From positions 1 to 12,667 of the forward strand of contig CALETX010000356.1 of assembly GCA_937920455.1 (NCBI GenBank): a stretch of 12,667 bases of DNA. The letters are read 5' to 3'. Position 1 is the first letter of the stretch. Every line of letters starts with the position of its first letter. Position numbers and translations under genes: made by a program. This DNA is from an uncultured bacterium. Its GTDB lineage: Bacteria > Verrucomicrobiota > Kiritimatiellia > UBA8416 > CALETX01. This document shows, piece by piece, positions 5,850 through 12,667 of the stretch. The notes under the pieces are model-generated. The model made no database searches and was not told the DNA's origin. It saw only the letters and a program-made list of their open reading frames with translations.

Positions 5850-8105
5850 ATGTCTCGATGGCCTGAACAGGCGGAAGAATTCACGGTCTCGGCCGGATAT
5901 GGCTCGATACTTGCCGCTGCGCGTGCAGACCTGACGCGTGATGGGCGGTTTGGCTCTGAATGGCTCATCTTGTGCGAGAACCGTCTGTTGTTGTTTTCCG
6001 GCGACGATTTCACAAGGCCTGCGCTTGATATTTCGACCGATAGTGTTGAGTCCGCTCAGGTTGAAACTCTGGTGGGTGGGGGCTCGATGGTCCTTGTTGT
6101 GGACGGGCGCACAATTGAAGGTGCCCGGTTTACCAATTCGTGTCGCCGGTCATTTGCGAGAATTGCCGGGTATCTGTGTGAGCTGGCGGCATACCGGCAA
6201 GCCGTGGCGCGGAACGATGCAAGCGCCAGAAGACCGGTGCTGCCGCCTGAACCTGAAGAACAGCAGCGATGTGTCCAATGCGGATTCCCTTTGCCGGAAG
6301 GCACAAAAATCTGCCCGTTGTGTATCAACAAAGGGAGGGTGTTGCTGAGGCTGATCGGATACCTGCGGCCGTACTGGCGGTCCATGATTGTGGTCTGGAT
6401 TCTGATGCTCGCCGGACTTGGCGCGGGTTTGGTGTCGCCATATCTCACTCGTCCTTTGATGGACAAGGTGTTGGTCCCGCCGCCTGAACTGGCTCTTCCG
6501 CTTGAGGAGCGGTTTCATTTGCTTGGCTGGCTCGTGCTTGCTCTTCTGGCAAGCCAGGTTGCCTCGCACGCCATCAATATCTGGAGAGCACGTTTACTTG
6601 TGAGCGTCGGCACGAGGCTCTCGCACGATCTGAGAGTTCAGGTTTATTCCAGGTTACAGTTTCTGGCGCTTCGGTTCTTTGACAAGCATCCCATCGGCGC
6701 GATGATCGCCAGGGTAACTCAGGATACCCAGTCCTTGGAGACGGTGTTAGTGGATGGGATGCAGTATGTTGTGGTGAACGTCCTGACGCTCGTGGGGATA
6801 GGCGCAGTGTTGATGGTCATGAACTGGCGGCTGACCGTCCTGGCGCTGGTGCCTGTGCCGGTCGTTTTGATGCTTTCGAATCTTTTCTGGAGGCATGTGA
6901 TGGTGCTCTGGCATCGCTACTGGCATTACCGCGCCAGAGTGACGGCCACGGTGAGTGACGCGCTGTCCGGAAAGCGCGTGGTAAAAGTTTTTTCCAGGGA
7001 AAAGGAAGAGGTGGAGCGATTCAGGACGCGGAGCGGTGAGATGCTTGCAGCCGACACTGCCGCTGAACAGACATGGACAACGCTTTTCCCAATACTTTGG
7101 TTTATCACCAGCACCGGTTCGCTTCTTGTCTGGTATCTTGGAGGCAGGCATGTCCTCGGCGGGACTCTCACGCCTGGCACTCTGATGACCTTTCAGGCGT
7201 ATCTTGGGATGTTCTATCACCCTCTGCAGTTCCTGAGCAGGGTTGCTGATTATCTGGCGCGATCGCTGACTTCCGCCGAACGGGTATTCGAAATTCTTGA
7301 CAGTGACATGGAGATTACGGACGCGCCAGACGCGATCTCTCTTCCGGACACGAAAGGGCGCGTAGAATTCCGTGATGTTACATTCTCTTATGACGGCTAC
7401 AAACCTGCGCTGAAGAGGGTGAGTTTTGTTGCCGAGCCGGGGGAAATGCTGGGATTGGTCGGCAGAAGCGGCGCGGGAAAAAGCACGACCGTGAACCTGG
7501 TCTGCAGGCTTTTTGATGTTCAGGAGGGGGCGGTCCTGATTGACGGAGTCGATATACGGAAGGTTCGCCAGCGCGATCTGCGAAGCAGGATAGGCGTGGT
7601 TCTTCAGGAAACATTCCTGTTCAACGGAACGATAGCGGAAAACATCAGCTACGCTAGACCGGAGGCTGAACCGTTGGAGATAATGGCGGCGGCCAAGGCT
7701 GCAAACGCGCATGATTTTATAGTCGGAAAAACGGACGGATATGACACAAAGGTTGGCGAGAGGGGGCAGCTCCTTTCCGGTGGTGAGCGCCAACGCATTG
7801 CCATAGCACGGGCAATTCTGCACAATCCTCGGATTCTGATACTCGACGAGGCGACGGCGTCGGTTGACACAGACACTGAAAAACAGATTCAGGATGCGAT
7901 TGTCCGGATGGTCAAGGGCAGGACAACTTTTGCGATAGCTCACAGGCTGAGCACGCTTCGCAACGCCACAAGGCTGGTTGTGCTCAGGGATGGAGAAATC
8001 ATCGAGCAGGGCACTCATCAGGAATTGCTCGAGCGCAAAGGCGAGTTCAACAGGCTGGTGGAGGCTCAAAAGGCGATGTCTTCGGTGGTGGCGGTTGGAG
8101 GTTGA
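5850..8105 (+). CDS. ABC exporter (fused permease-ATPase) with N-terminal extra domain and zinc ribbon
   Basis: A 751-residue type IV (ABCB-like) half-transporter expected to work as a dimer in the inner membrane, exporting an unknown substrate with ATP. Residues 1-120 are an extra, probably beta-rich soluble domain. C141-x2-C144 and C155-x2-C158 form a zinc ribbon (CVQCG, CPLC). Residues about 165-475 are the six-helix exporter domain, with a first helix near 178-197 after YLRPYWRSM and a coupling region GKRVVKVFSREKEE. The ATPase follows: A-loop Y514, Walker A GRSGAGKST (538-546), Q-loop Q586, signature LSGGERQ (642-648), Walker B ILILDE (662-667) and H-loop H698, all intact. Ordinary exporters of this class are about 580-600 residues; the surplus is the N-terminal 160. 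ATG 5850 is the first start after an in-frame stop and has no ribosome site. The next gene follows after two bases, so the two are surely co-transcribed. Confidence 0.93.
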   Translation: MSRWPEQAEEFTVSAGYGSILAAARADLTRDGRFGSEWLILCENRLLLFSGDDFTRPALDISTDSVESAQVETLVGGGSMVLVVDGRTIEGARFTNSCRRSFARIAGYLCELAAYRQAVARNDASARRPVLPPEPEEQQRCVQCGFPLPEGTKICPLCINKGRVLLRLIGYLRPYWRSMIVVWILMLAGLGAGLVSPYLTRPLMDKVLVPPPELALPLEERFHLLGWLVLALLASQVASHAINIWRARLLVSVGTRLSHDLRVQVYSRLQFLALRFFDKHPIGAMIARVTQDTQSLETVLVDGMQYVVVNVLTLVGIGAVLMVMNWRLTVLALVPVPVVLMLSNLFWRHVMVLWHRYWHYRARVTATVSDALSGKRVVKVFSREKEEVERFRTRSGEMLAADTAAEQTWTTLFPILWFITSTGSLLVWYLGGRHVLGGTLTPGTLMTFQAYLGMFYHPLQFLSRVADYLARSLTSAERVFEILDSDMEITDAPDAISLPDTKGRVEFRDVTFSYDGYKPALKRVSFVAEPGEMLGLVGRSGAGKSTTVNLVCRLFDVQEGAVLIDGVDIRKVRQRDLRSRIGVVLQETFLFNGTIAENISYARPEAEPLEIMAAAKAANAHDFIVGKTDGYDTKVGERGQLLSGGERQRIAIARAILHNPRILILDEATASVDTDTEKQIQDAIVRMVKGRTTFAIAHRLSTLRNATRLVVLRDGEIIEQGTHQELLERKGEFNRLVEAQKAMSSVVAVGG
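8097..8101 (+). promoter_or_regulatory. Ribosome binding site of the DUF1854 gene
   Basis: GGAGG lies inside the last codons of the ABC gene, six bases before the ATG at 8108. It supports ATG 8108 over the TTG at 8102, which would overlap the preceding stop, and suggests translational coupling. Confidence 0.75.
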
Positions 8106-8107
8106 CG

Positions 8108-8644
8108 ATGTCGGATGCTGACAGCGTTGCTGCGCGGGTGGGAGAGGTGGCAGAGGCAGGACGGCTTCGCGTGCTGGATGGCCGGAGGCTTCGATTTTGG
8201 ATGGATGGCGCCACGCTTCGAATGACGATTGAAAATGAGCGCACGGTGCTGAAGACGGTGGTGTTGCGCGTGTTTCCGCTCACGAGACCTGAGGAATGGT
8301 TTACCATTCGCGATGGGGCAAGTGAGGAGATTGGCGTATTCAGAAGCCTGGATGAACTGGATTCCGACAGCCGGAAGGCTGTCGAATATGAACTGGCCAG
8401 ACGCTACTTCATGCCCTCTATCACACGTGTGGTGAGTGCGGTGGAAAGATTTGGCGTGGTGGAATGGGATGCTGTGACGGATCGCGGACGCAGGTCATTC
8501 ATGACACGCGAGCTGAGGGAGCATGTGATCAAGCCGGCTCTAGGCAAGTTCATCATCACGGATGTTGACGGTAATCGTTACCAGATCGCAAACGTCTATG
8601 CGCTTGATTCACGCAGCCAGGCGCTTGTCATGGCTCACTTATGA
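8108..8644 (+). CDS. DUF1854-family partner protein of the ABC exporter
   Basis: A 178-residue soluble protein with no signal peptide or membrane segment. Its features match my recollection of the DUF1854 family: VFPLTRPEEWFTIRDG (55-70), a short helix LDELDSDSRKAVEYELARRYFMP (81-103), ITRVVSAVERFG (105-116), WDAVTDRGRRSFMTRE (120-135) and FIITDVDGNRYQIANVYALD (148-167). Members are commonly encoded next to ABC exporters, and some such pairs are annotated in connection with cyanophycin metabolism in other bacteria; no cyanophycin synthetase or cyanophycinase is in this window, so that role is not claimed here. The function is unknown; an accessory or regulatory subunit of the transporter is the natural guess given the two-base spacing to the ABC gene. 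It ends 22 bases before the convergent mannosidase stop. Confidence 0.8.
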   Translation: MSDADSVAARVGEVAEAGRLRVLDGRRLRFWMDGATLRMTIENERTVLKTVVLRVFPLTRPEEWFTIRDGASEEIGVFRSLDELDSDSRKAVEYELARRYFMPSITRVVSAVERFGVVEWDAVTDRGRRSFMTRELREHVIKPALGKFIITDVDGNRYQIANVYALDSRSQALVMAHL

Positions 8645-8657
8645 GGCGGTGGCGCCT
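8644..8657. terminator. Weak hairpin between the convergent DUF1854 and mannosidase genes
   Basis: AGGCG (8644-8648) and CGCCT (8653-8657) can pair around a GTGG loop in the 22-base convergent gap. A TTTT run follows seven bases later on the plus strand. The stem is short and the T-run displaced, so this is at most a poor intrinsic terminator. Confidence 0.22.
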
Positions 8658-8666
8658 GTCACGTTT

Positions 8667-11600
8667 TCAGGCCCAACCTCTGATGTCACAAAGCAGTGTC
8701 TTTATCTCGAATGGTCTGAAACGCAATTTGGTTGCTCCACGTTCGATCTTGAGGGTTCCGTTCACAGGGTTTTCCAGGAAGTTGACCTCGCTGGCGGCGG
8801 TAAGGCCTCGCCCGAGTGTAACCTCGGAAACAACGGGTCTGTCTGATGTATTGAAAAGTCTAAGGAGAATTCTGTTTGAGTGCTCTGCTTGTCTCAGGGC
8901 TGTGCAGACAACAGCGTCTGATGTACTGTCCATCCTGAGCTGGTCCCGTCCAGAGCGTCTGATTCCGCCCTCAACCGCATGGAGCGGCCGGTTGAAGGAC
9001 ATGCCATGCTTGACCAGGTCGGCGTTGGTTGCTTTTGGTCCATGTGGGAGAAACGCGAGCCTGATCCTGTGGCGGCCGTTGTCGGTTTCGGGATCAGGAG
9101 AGTAGGGATTGCGAAGGAGGGTGACGCGGATGCGGCTTCCGAGGATGTCCACGCCGTATTTGGAGTCGTTCAAGACCGCGAAGCCCGCTTCGTCGCCGGT
9201 GACATCGGCCCATTTTTGAGTGGGCATTTCGATGCCGTCCGCCGGTATCTCGCGTATCGAGAAAGGCCCTTCGGTTCGAGCTCTGGCTGCCTGAATGCTG
9301 GCTGCGAAACTTACCTTCAACTGGGGCACACCAACCTTCTCATGACCGATTTCCCGCCAATCAACGTGGATGTCAAAATCAACGCGGTTGATTGCCGCAT
9401 ACCAAGTAATGAATTCTTCGATCTTTGAAGACCTGAATGAGTGCCGCACCTTGAATCTTGCGAAGACTGGCCCGCATTCGACAAGATGGACCTCTGCACC
9501 TCGGACGAGGTATTCACGCCTCATTATGTCATTTATAAGCCAGGCGGTCATGGCGTTGTGAGATTCGTCGGCAATTTGGAACACGTTCAAGGCAAGTTCG
9601 GCATGGGTGCTGGGGACATGGGTGAGAGGGATGGGGATGCCGTATGAGACGAACTCGCGCCGAAGATGCTTGTCGAAGTATGAGCCGACGATCCCTCCGG
9701 CCTTGCTGAGCATGGACGCCGCATGGGCCGTTTCGATTCGGAAGTAGTTGCCTTCATCACCTACGGACACAGGCTGCTCACCAGACGAGGCAGCCCGCAT
9801 GCGCACGACACGATAAGTGCGGTGGGAAAATGCCGGGACGTTCCGGGCCACAAACACAAAGCCTTCGTGTGATTTCTGTATGGGGATCAAACGGCCAGTG
9901 TCATCTTCGAGAAAAGCAGTGTCTGAGGGAAGGCGAAAAGAGACCGGTTCGGTGCGTTCGAAGCCAAGAGCGTTGACTACGGTAACAAAGCGTGCGGAGG
10001 TTGAGGGGACGAGGCGGCGCAGAGCAGCGCTCTGGACGTTCTTTGCTATCCGGAGAGCTTTTTGCGATCTTGCGGTTGCGTTGCGGTATGTGTCGTGAAC
10101 AGCCGCGCCGTCGAAGATATCGTGGAAGTGGTTGAAGAGAGTGTTGATCCAACCTTCCCGGATGTCCTTGTTTCTGTTGATTCCTGCAAGCGCTGATAGC
10201 GTCTCTGCGGCCAGAAGGGCGCCTTCGCAAAGCCGGTTCTCGCGTTTGATCGAAGCATGTGTAGTGAAACATCCTTCGAAGAGGGTATAGGTTTGGCCTT
10301 TGGCCGAGGGAAGATGCGGGTTCTGGCTTTGCACTGCAGCCAGGAAATCGCGCATGGTGCTGAATCGAAGGGAGGGAATGAGCGGGCGATGCTGGAACCG
10401 TCTCATTAGCGTTATCTGATAACGCGCCAAGGCGCCGCCGTGGTCGCCCATGCCCCAGATGTGAATGGCATGAGTCTGGCCTTCTCTGAAATGCCGGATC
10501 GCGCGGTGGGCGAGAGTACCTGGCGCCAGGTCACTGCCATAACATTGAGAAACACATGTTATTGGTGTTCCATCAATGCCAACCCATCTCCACACCGGCC
10601 ACCCGTCATACTTATCGGGATTGCATCGCCAGTGAAAATAGCAGTCAAATTCGCCAAGTTGCGCGATTTGGGGCATATTCCCAGGATGTCCGAACGTATC
10701 GGGTTCCCAGAGAACTCGCGCCTTTGAGTCCATATGCCGGGTTGTCCAATCCGCAGAGTAAAGCATGTGACGAACGATGGATTCGCCGTCGGCCATGTTG
10801 AGGTCGCCTTCGACCCATGTTCCTGCGGCATTTTCCCAGCGCCCTTCCTTGATTCGTTTGACTATCTTTGCGAAAACGTCAGGATCGCTCTCAGAGATGG
10901 CGCGGTAGGTGGAAACCTGGCTATGAGTGAAGGTAAGGTCAGGGAAATCGTCCATCATATCAGTGACAGCTTTGAGATCGCGTCTGATGCAGTGCAGCGT
11001 ATCCTTCCACGTCCACATCCAATCCATGTCTATGTGGCTGTGGCCGATGAGGTGGACTGTCAGTCTCTTTACGCGGTCAGATAGAGGGTGAAGGATCTGC
11101 TCCAGTCGCTGAGCGGAGAGCAGAAAATCGGACCACTGCTGCTTAGCGAGGGCGCGTATCTCGAGAGCAGCCAACGCGTTTTCGATGAGAGACCTTTCCG
11201 AAGTGGTCCTGGCTACCGCCTCTGCCAATCGTATTTCTGCTGCAACTGCGCCGATGTCAACAGCAACTTCAACAGCGGTCCGATAACGGATTTCCACATG
11301 AATAGAGAGGCCTCCTCCTGGCAGTTCCGTAGGCTCTACGCAAAGAACGAGGCGGTGCTTAGCGCCAGGCTTGATGGGCACAGGTAACGGATCGGCGATG
11401 GGCCCGGTGGCCATCCAGGCATGATTTTCGCGGAACAATTGTTTGCCATCAAACCACAGAGTGAAAGGCATCCATCCGTAAATGAAAAGCATGGCCTCGG
11501 TGCCGGAAAGCGGTATGCCAGCGTGAGACTCGGGAAAAGTGAACTCCGACCAAAACCAATTCTTGCCGTTTTTTTTCCATGGACCCGGACCAGTCGCGAA

Positions 11601-11738
11601 TTTGTTCCAAGACGGCCTGAGTCTGGCTGCGAGAGGGTTGCGGGGAGTTTTCCCCGGATATCTCCATTCGAGAACGTTTGCGCGGTTGAGATCGGCAACG
11701 GATTTGTCAATCGCGGAGAGAACTTGAGAAATCGTCAT
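8667..11738 (-). CDS. GH38 alpha-mannosidase
   Basis: A 1023-residue, full-length bacterial glycoside hydrolase family 38 enzyme that removes alpha-linked mannose with retention, using a divalent metal, usually zinc. Residues 1-225 are the N-terminal beta-sandwich typical of bacterial members. The catalytic barrel begins with IGHSHIDMDWMW (H235 and D237 metal ligands), then WVEGDLN (308-314), the nucleophile D347 in WEPDTFGHPGNMPQI, and GMGDHGG (429-435), where D432 is a plausible acid/base region. LFNHFHDIFDG (534-544) supplies the late metal histidine and leads into the helical and C-terminal beta-sandwich domains (to about 1020). No signal peptide is present, suggesting cytoplasmic action on imported mannosides. 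ATG 11738 is preceded by AAGGA (11748-11752) nine bases away. It is monocistronic here: convergent with DUF1854 and divergent from the beta-helix gene. The linkage specificity cannot be read from the sequence. Confidence 0.95.
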   Translation of the reverse strand: MTISQVLSAIDKSVADLNRANVLEWRYPGKTPRNPLAARLRPSWNKFATGPGPWKKNGKNWFWSEFTFPESHAGIPLSGTEAMLFIYGWMPFTLWFDGKQLFRENHAWMATGPIADPLPVPIKPGAKHRLVLCVEPTELPGGGLSIHVEIRYRTAVEVAVDIGAVAAEIRLAEAVARTTSERSLIENALAALEIRALAKQQWSDFLLSAQRLEQILHPLSDRVKRLTVHLIGHSHIDMDWMWTWKDTLHCIRRDLKAVTDMMDDFPDLTFTHSQVSTYRAISESDPDVFAKIVKRIKEGRWENAAGTWVEGDLNMADGESIVRHMLYSADWTTRHMDSKARVLWEPDTFGHPGNMPQIAQLGEFDCYFHWRCNPDKYDGWPVWRWVGIDGTPITCVSQCYGSDLAPGTLAHRAIRHFREGQTHAIHIWGMGDHGGALARYQITLMRRFQHRPLIPSLRFSTMRDFLAAVQSQNPHLPSAKGQTYTLFEGCFTTHASIKRENRLCEGALLAAETLSALAGINRNKDIREGWINTLFNHFHDIFDGAAVHDTYRNATARSQKALRIAKNVQSAALRRLVPSTSARFVTVVNALGFERTEPVSFRLPSDTAFLEDDTGRLIPIQKSHEGFVFVARNVPAFSHRTYRVVRMRAASSGEQPVSVGDEGNYFRIETAHAASMLSKAGGIVGSYFDKHLRREFVSYGIPIPLTHVPSTHAELALNVFQIADESHNAMTAWLINDIMRREYLVRGAEVHLVECGPVFARFKVRHSFRSSKIEEFITWYAAINRVDFDIHVDWREIGHEKVGVPQLKVSFAASIQAARARTEGPFSIREIPADGIEMPTQKWADVTGDEAGFAVLNDSKYGVDILGSRIRVTLLRNPYSPDPETDNGRHRIRLAFLPHGPKATNADLVKHGMSFNRPLHAVEGGIRRSGRDQLRMDSTSDAVVCTALRQAEHSNRILLRLFNTSDRPVVSEVTLGRGLTAASEVNFLENPVNGTLKIERGATKLRFRPFEIKTLLCDIRGWA

Positions 11739-11799
11739 GAGATATTTTCCTTTCCCTGAAACGGGGACTGCCGGATAGCATTAGCTGAGGAAGCGAAGC

Positions 11800-11819
11800 T
11801 GTCACTCAAAATTGTGACA
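11800..11819. repeat. Inverted repeat TGTCAC-N8-GTGACA, candidate operator
   Basis: Exact 6-base arms TGTCAC (11800-11805) and GTGACA (11814-11819) flank an AT-rich 8-base spacer. The arm centres are 14 bases apart, compatible with a dimeric helix-turn-helix regulator. The site lies 62-81 bases upstream of the mannosidase ATG, a usual place for an operator or activator site. No regulator gene is encoded in the window. Confidence 0.45.
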
Positions 11820-11937
11820 TATTTTCTGACGCTTTACTGCGTTGTGAATATGCTGCCATATTGAGACGCATAGAGAGTTCTTCCCGCATTTTTATCAGGT
11901 AAAGTTTTCCACCGTTGAAGCTAAGGATGCCGGCTCA

Positions 11938-11953
11938 GGAGCTGACCAGCTCC
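11938..11953. repeat. Inverted repeat GGAGCTG-AC-CAGCTCC
   Basis: Exact 7-base arms (11938-11944 and 11947-11953) around two bases make a 16-base palindrome in the middle of the divergent gap, about 200 bases from the mannosidase start and 165 from the beta-helix start. A DNA operator is more likely than an RNA hairpin, because a two-base loop would be strained. Confidence 0.42.
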
Positions 11954-12061
11954 ATGGATTCTGAGGCGCGAGCGCGATTGAGCGTGGAGATTGCGTTTCC
12001 GATGCGGTCGAGAGACTGGCGGTCATTATCAATGGGCACCCGATCAGTGCCTGATATTCAT

Positions 12062-12091
12062 TTGCCTTCAGGAGACCAGACCCAATAGCAT
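12062..12091 (+). promoter_or_regulatory. Possible promoter of the beta-helix gene
   Basis: TTGCCT (12062-12067) and TAGCAT (12086-12091), each a 4/6 match, are separated by 18 bases. Transcription would start near 12098, just before the AGAAAGG ribosome site. Weak evidence, positioned sensibly. Confidence 0.25.
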
Positions 12092-12117
12092 CTTATGTGC
12101 TTAGAAAGGCAGGCGAT

Positions 12118-12667
12118 ATGAAACAAAGTGTGGTTCATGTTTCGACCAACGGGAACGACAGAAACAATGGGACAAAATCGCAGCCGCTTGCGAGTCTTCG
12201 AGCTGCTCTCGCGCTTGCAGGAGAAGCGGGAGCTGGCAGCGAAAGAAAAATCGTCATTCATGGGGGCGAGTATTTTGATGTTGGGATCGAGATTGGGCCA
12301 GAAGACAGCGGTATTACGATTGAAGCTGCGGCGAACGAGGACGTCACGCTTTACGGCGGAAAACCTGTCACGAATTGGGTGCGCGAAACGAACGGTTGGT
12401 GGTCGGCGGAATTGCCTGGCGTAAAGGATCGTGCGTGGGATTTTCGATCGCTCTTGGTAAACGGGCGTTTTGCGCCAAGAGCGAGATTTCCGGAATCCGG
12501 CGCGATACGACACGAGAGTGTTTTTGACGTTCGGTGGATGAGCTCAACAAAAGGTGGCTGGGAACGGAAGCCCACTGAGGATGAACTTACTACGCTGAGA
12601 TACAGGCCGGAAACGCTTTCTTCTGAGTTCGATCCCGCAAATGCGGAGTTGACGATTTACCACGCAT
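12118..12667 (+). CDS. Right-handed beta-helix, GH141-like glycan-active protein, N-terminal part
   Basis: The frame is open from ATG 12118 to the window edge, giving 183 codons of a longer gene. The start is supported by AGAAAGG (12103-12109), eight bases upstream. The opening HVSTNGNDRNNGT then QPLASLRAAL (22-31), followed by IVIHGGEYF (45-53), GITIEAAANEDVTLYGGKPV (65-84) and SLLVNGRFAPRARFPE (111-126), is the layout of beta-helix proteins related to GH141 (fucosidase/xylanase-type) and to pectate-lyase-like families. The strand-turn-strand pattern agrees with a parallel beta-helix. No catalytic residues can be named because the helix core lies outside the window. No signal peptide is visible, which is unusual for such proteins and suggests intracellular action. 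It is divergent from the GH38 mannosidase across a shared regulatory gap and may act on the same glycan. Confidence 0.75.
   Translation, partial: MKQSVVHVSTNGNDRNNGTKSQPLASLRAALALAGEAGAGSERKIVIHGGEYFDVGIEIGPEDSGITIEAAANEDVTLYGGKPVTNWVRETNGWWSAELPGVKDRAWDFRSLLVNGRFAPRARFPESGAIRHESVFDVRWMSSTKGGWERKPTEDELTTLRYRPETLSSEFDPANAELTIYHA

Larger units (their letters stand above)
11739..12117. other. Divergent regulatory intergenic region of 379 bases
   Basis: This gap separates the mannosidase start from the beta-helix gene start, so it should hold both promoters. It contains two exact inverted repeats (11800-11819 and 11938-11953), a repeated TTGTGA motif at 11812-11817 and 11842-11847 (30 bases apart), and a short minus-strand open frame at 11935-12039. 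No clear minus-strand promoter for the mannosidase was found; TTGAGT near 11803-11808 is at best a weak -35 box. Confidence 0.55.

Noticed and set aside
6747..8069. A 440-codon minus-strand open frame opposite the ABC transporter
   Set aside because: The plus strand carries every ABC motif in order over the same bases. The antisense product has no recognisable domain and is rich in His, Arg and Pro, as expected of a shadow frame.
8102..8107. TTG start at 8102 for the DUF1854 gene
   Set aside because: ATG 8108 has an ideally spaced GGAGG; the TTG sits only one base past it.
5850..8644. Assignment of the ABC/DUF1854 pair to cyanophycin metabolism
   Set aside because: Similar pairs carry that label in other bacteria, but no cyanophycin synthetase or cyanophycinase is seen here, so the role is not transferred.
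12058..12513. A 151-codon minus-strand frame opposite the beta-helix gene
   Set aside because: The plus-strand frame has a ribosome site and family-like motifs throughout; the antisense product has none.
1..12667. CRISPR array, tRNA/rRNA, insertion sequence or prophage
   Set aside because: No regularly spaced repeats, cloverleaf, rRNA-like stretch, transposase, integrase or phage structural motif was recognised on either strand by eye.

Overview
The window reads as a catabolic and accessory stretch of a bacterial chromosome. The mix of a Cys-type sulfatase, a sugar isomerase-type TIM barrel, a GH38 alpha-mannosidase and a GH141-like beta-helix protein is typical of glycan-degrading bacteria of the Planctomycetota/Verrucomicrobiota/Lentisphaerota (PVC) type. 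That placement is an inference from gene content only; no rRNA or phylogenetic marker is present.

Layout, left to right. On the minus strand: the 5' end of a probable TolQ/ExbB-like inner-membrane protein (1-140), with a good sigma70-type promoter upstream; a GNAT acetyltransferase (276-794); a sulfatase (971-2365, GTG start); and an unusual 613-residue protein joining a xylose-isomerase-like TIM barrel to a zinc-dependent medium-chain dehydrogenase (2459-4300). Diverging from it on the plus strand is a small cyclic-nucleotide-binding/rhodanese protein (4387-5097). A gene-poor stretch of about 750 bases follows (5098-5849). Next comes a plus-strand two-gene operon: an ABC exporter half-transporter with an extra N-terminal domain and zinc ribbon (5850-8105), and a DUF1854-type partner (8108-8644). 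Converging on it from the minus strand is a complete GH38 alpha-mannosidase (8667-11738). A 379-base divergent intergenic region with two perfect inverted repeats separates this from a plus-strand beta-helix glycan-active protein that runs off the right end (12118 onward).

How they may work together. The fusion enzyme and the sulfatase are co-directional and 93 bases apart, so they could form one unit removing sulfate from, and oxidising/isomerising, a sugar. The mannosidase and the beta-helix protein are divergent around a shared regulatory region and could serve one glycan. None of these four enzymes shows a signal peptide, suggesting work in the cytoplasm on imported oligosaccharides. The ABC/DUF1854 pair is a separate export-type module. 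No RNA gene, CRISPR array, insertion sequence or phage gene was recognised.

The most distinctive items are the TIM-barrel/dehydrogenase fusion, the domain architecture of the ABC transporter with its DUF1854 partner, and the divergent regulatory region at 11739-12117. Each is made from known families; the combinations are what deserve a second look.
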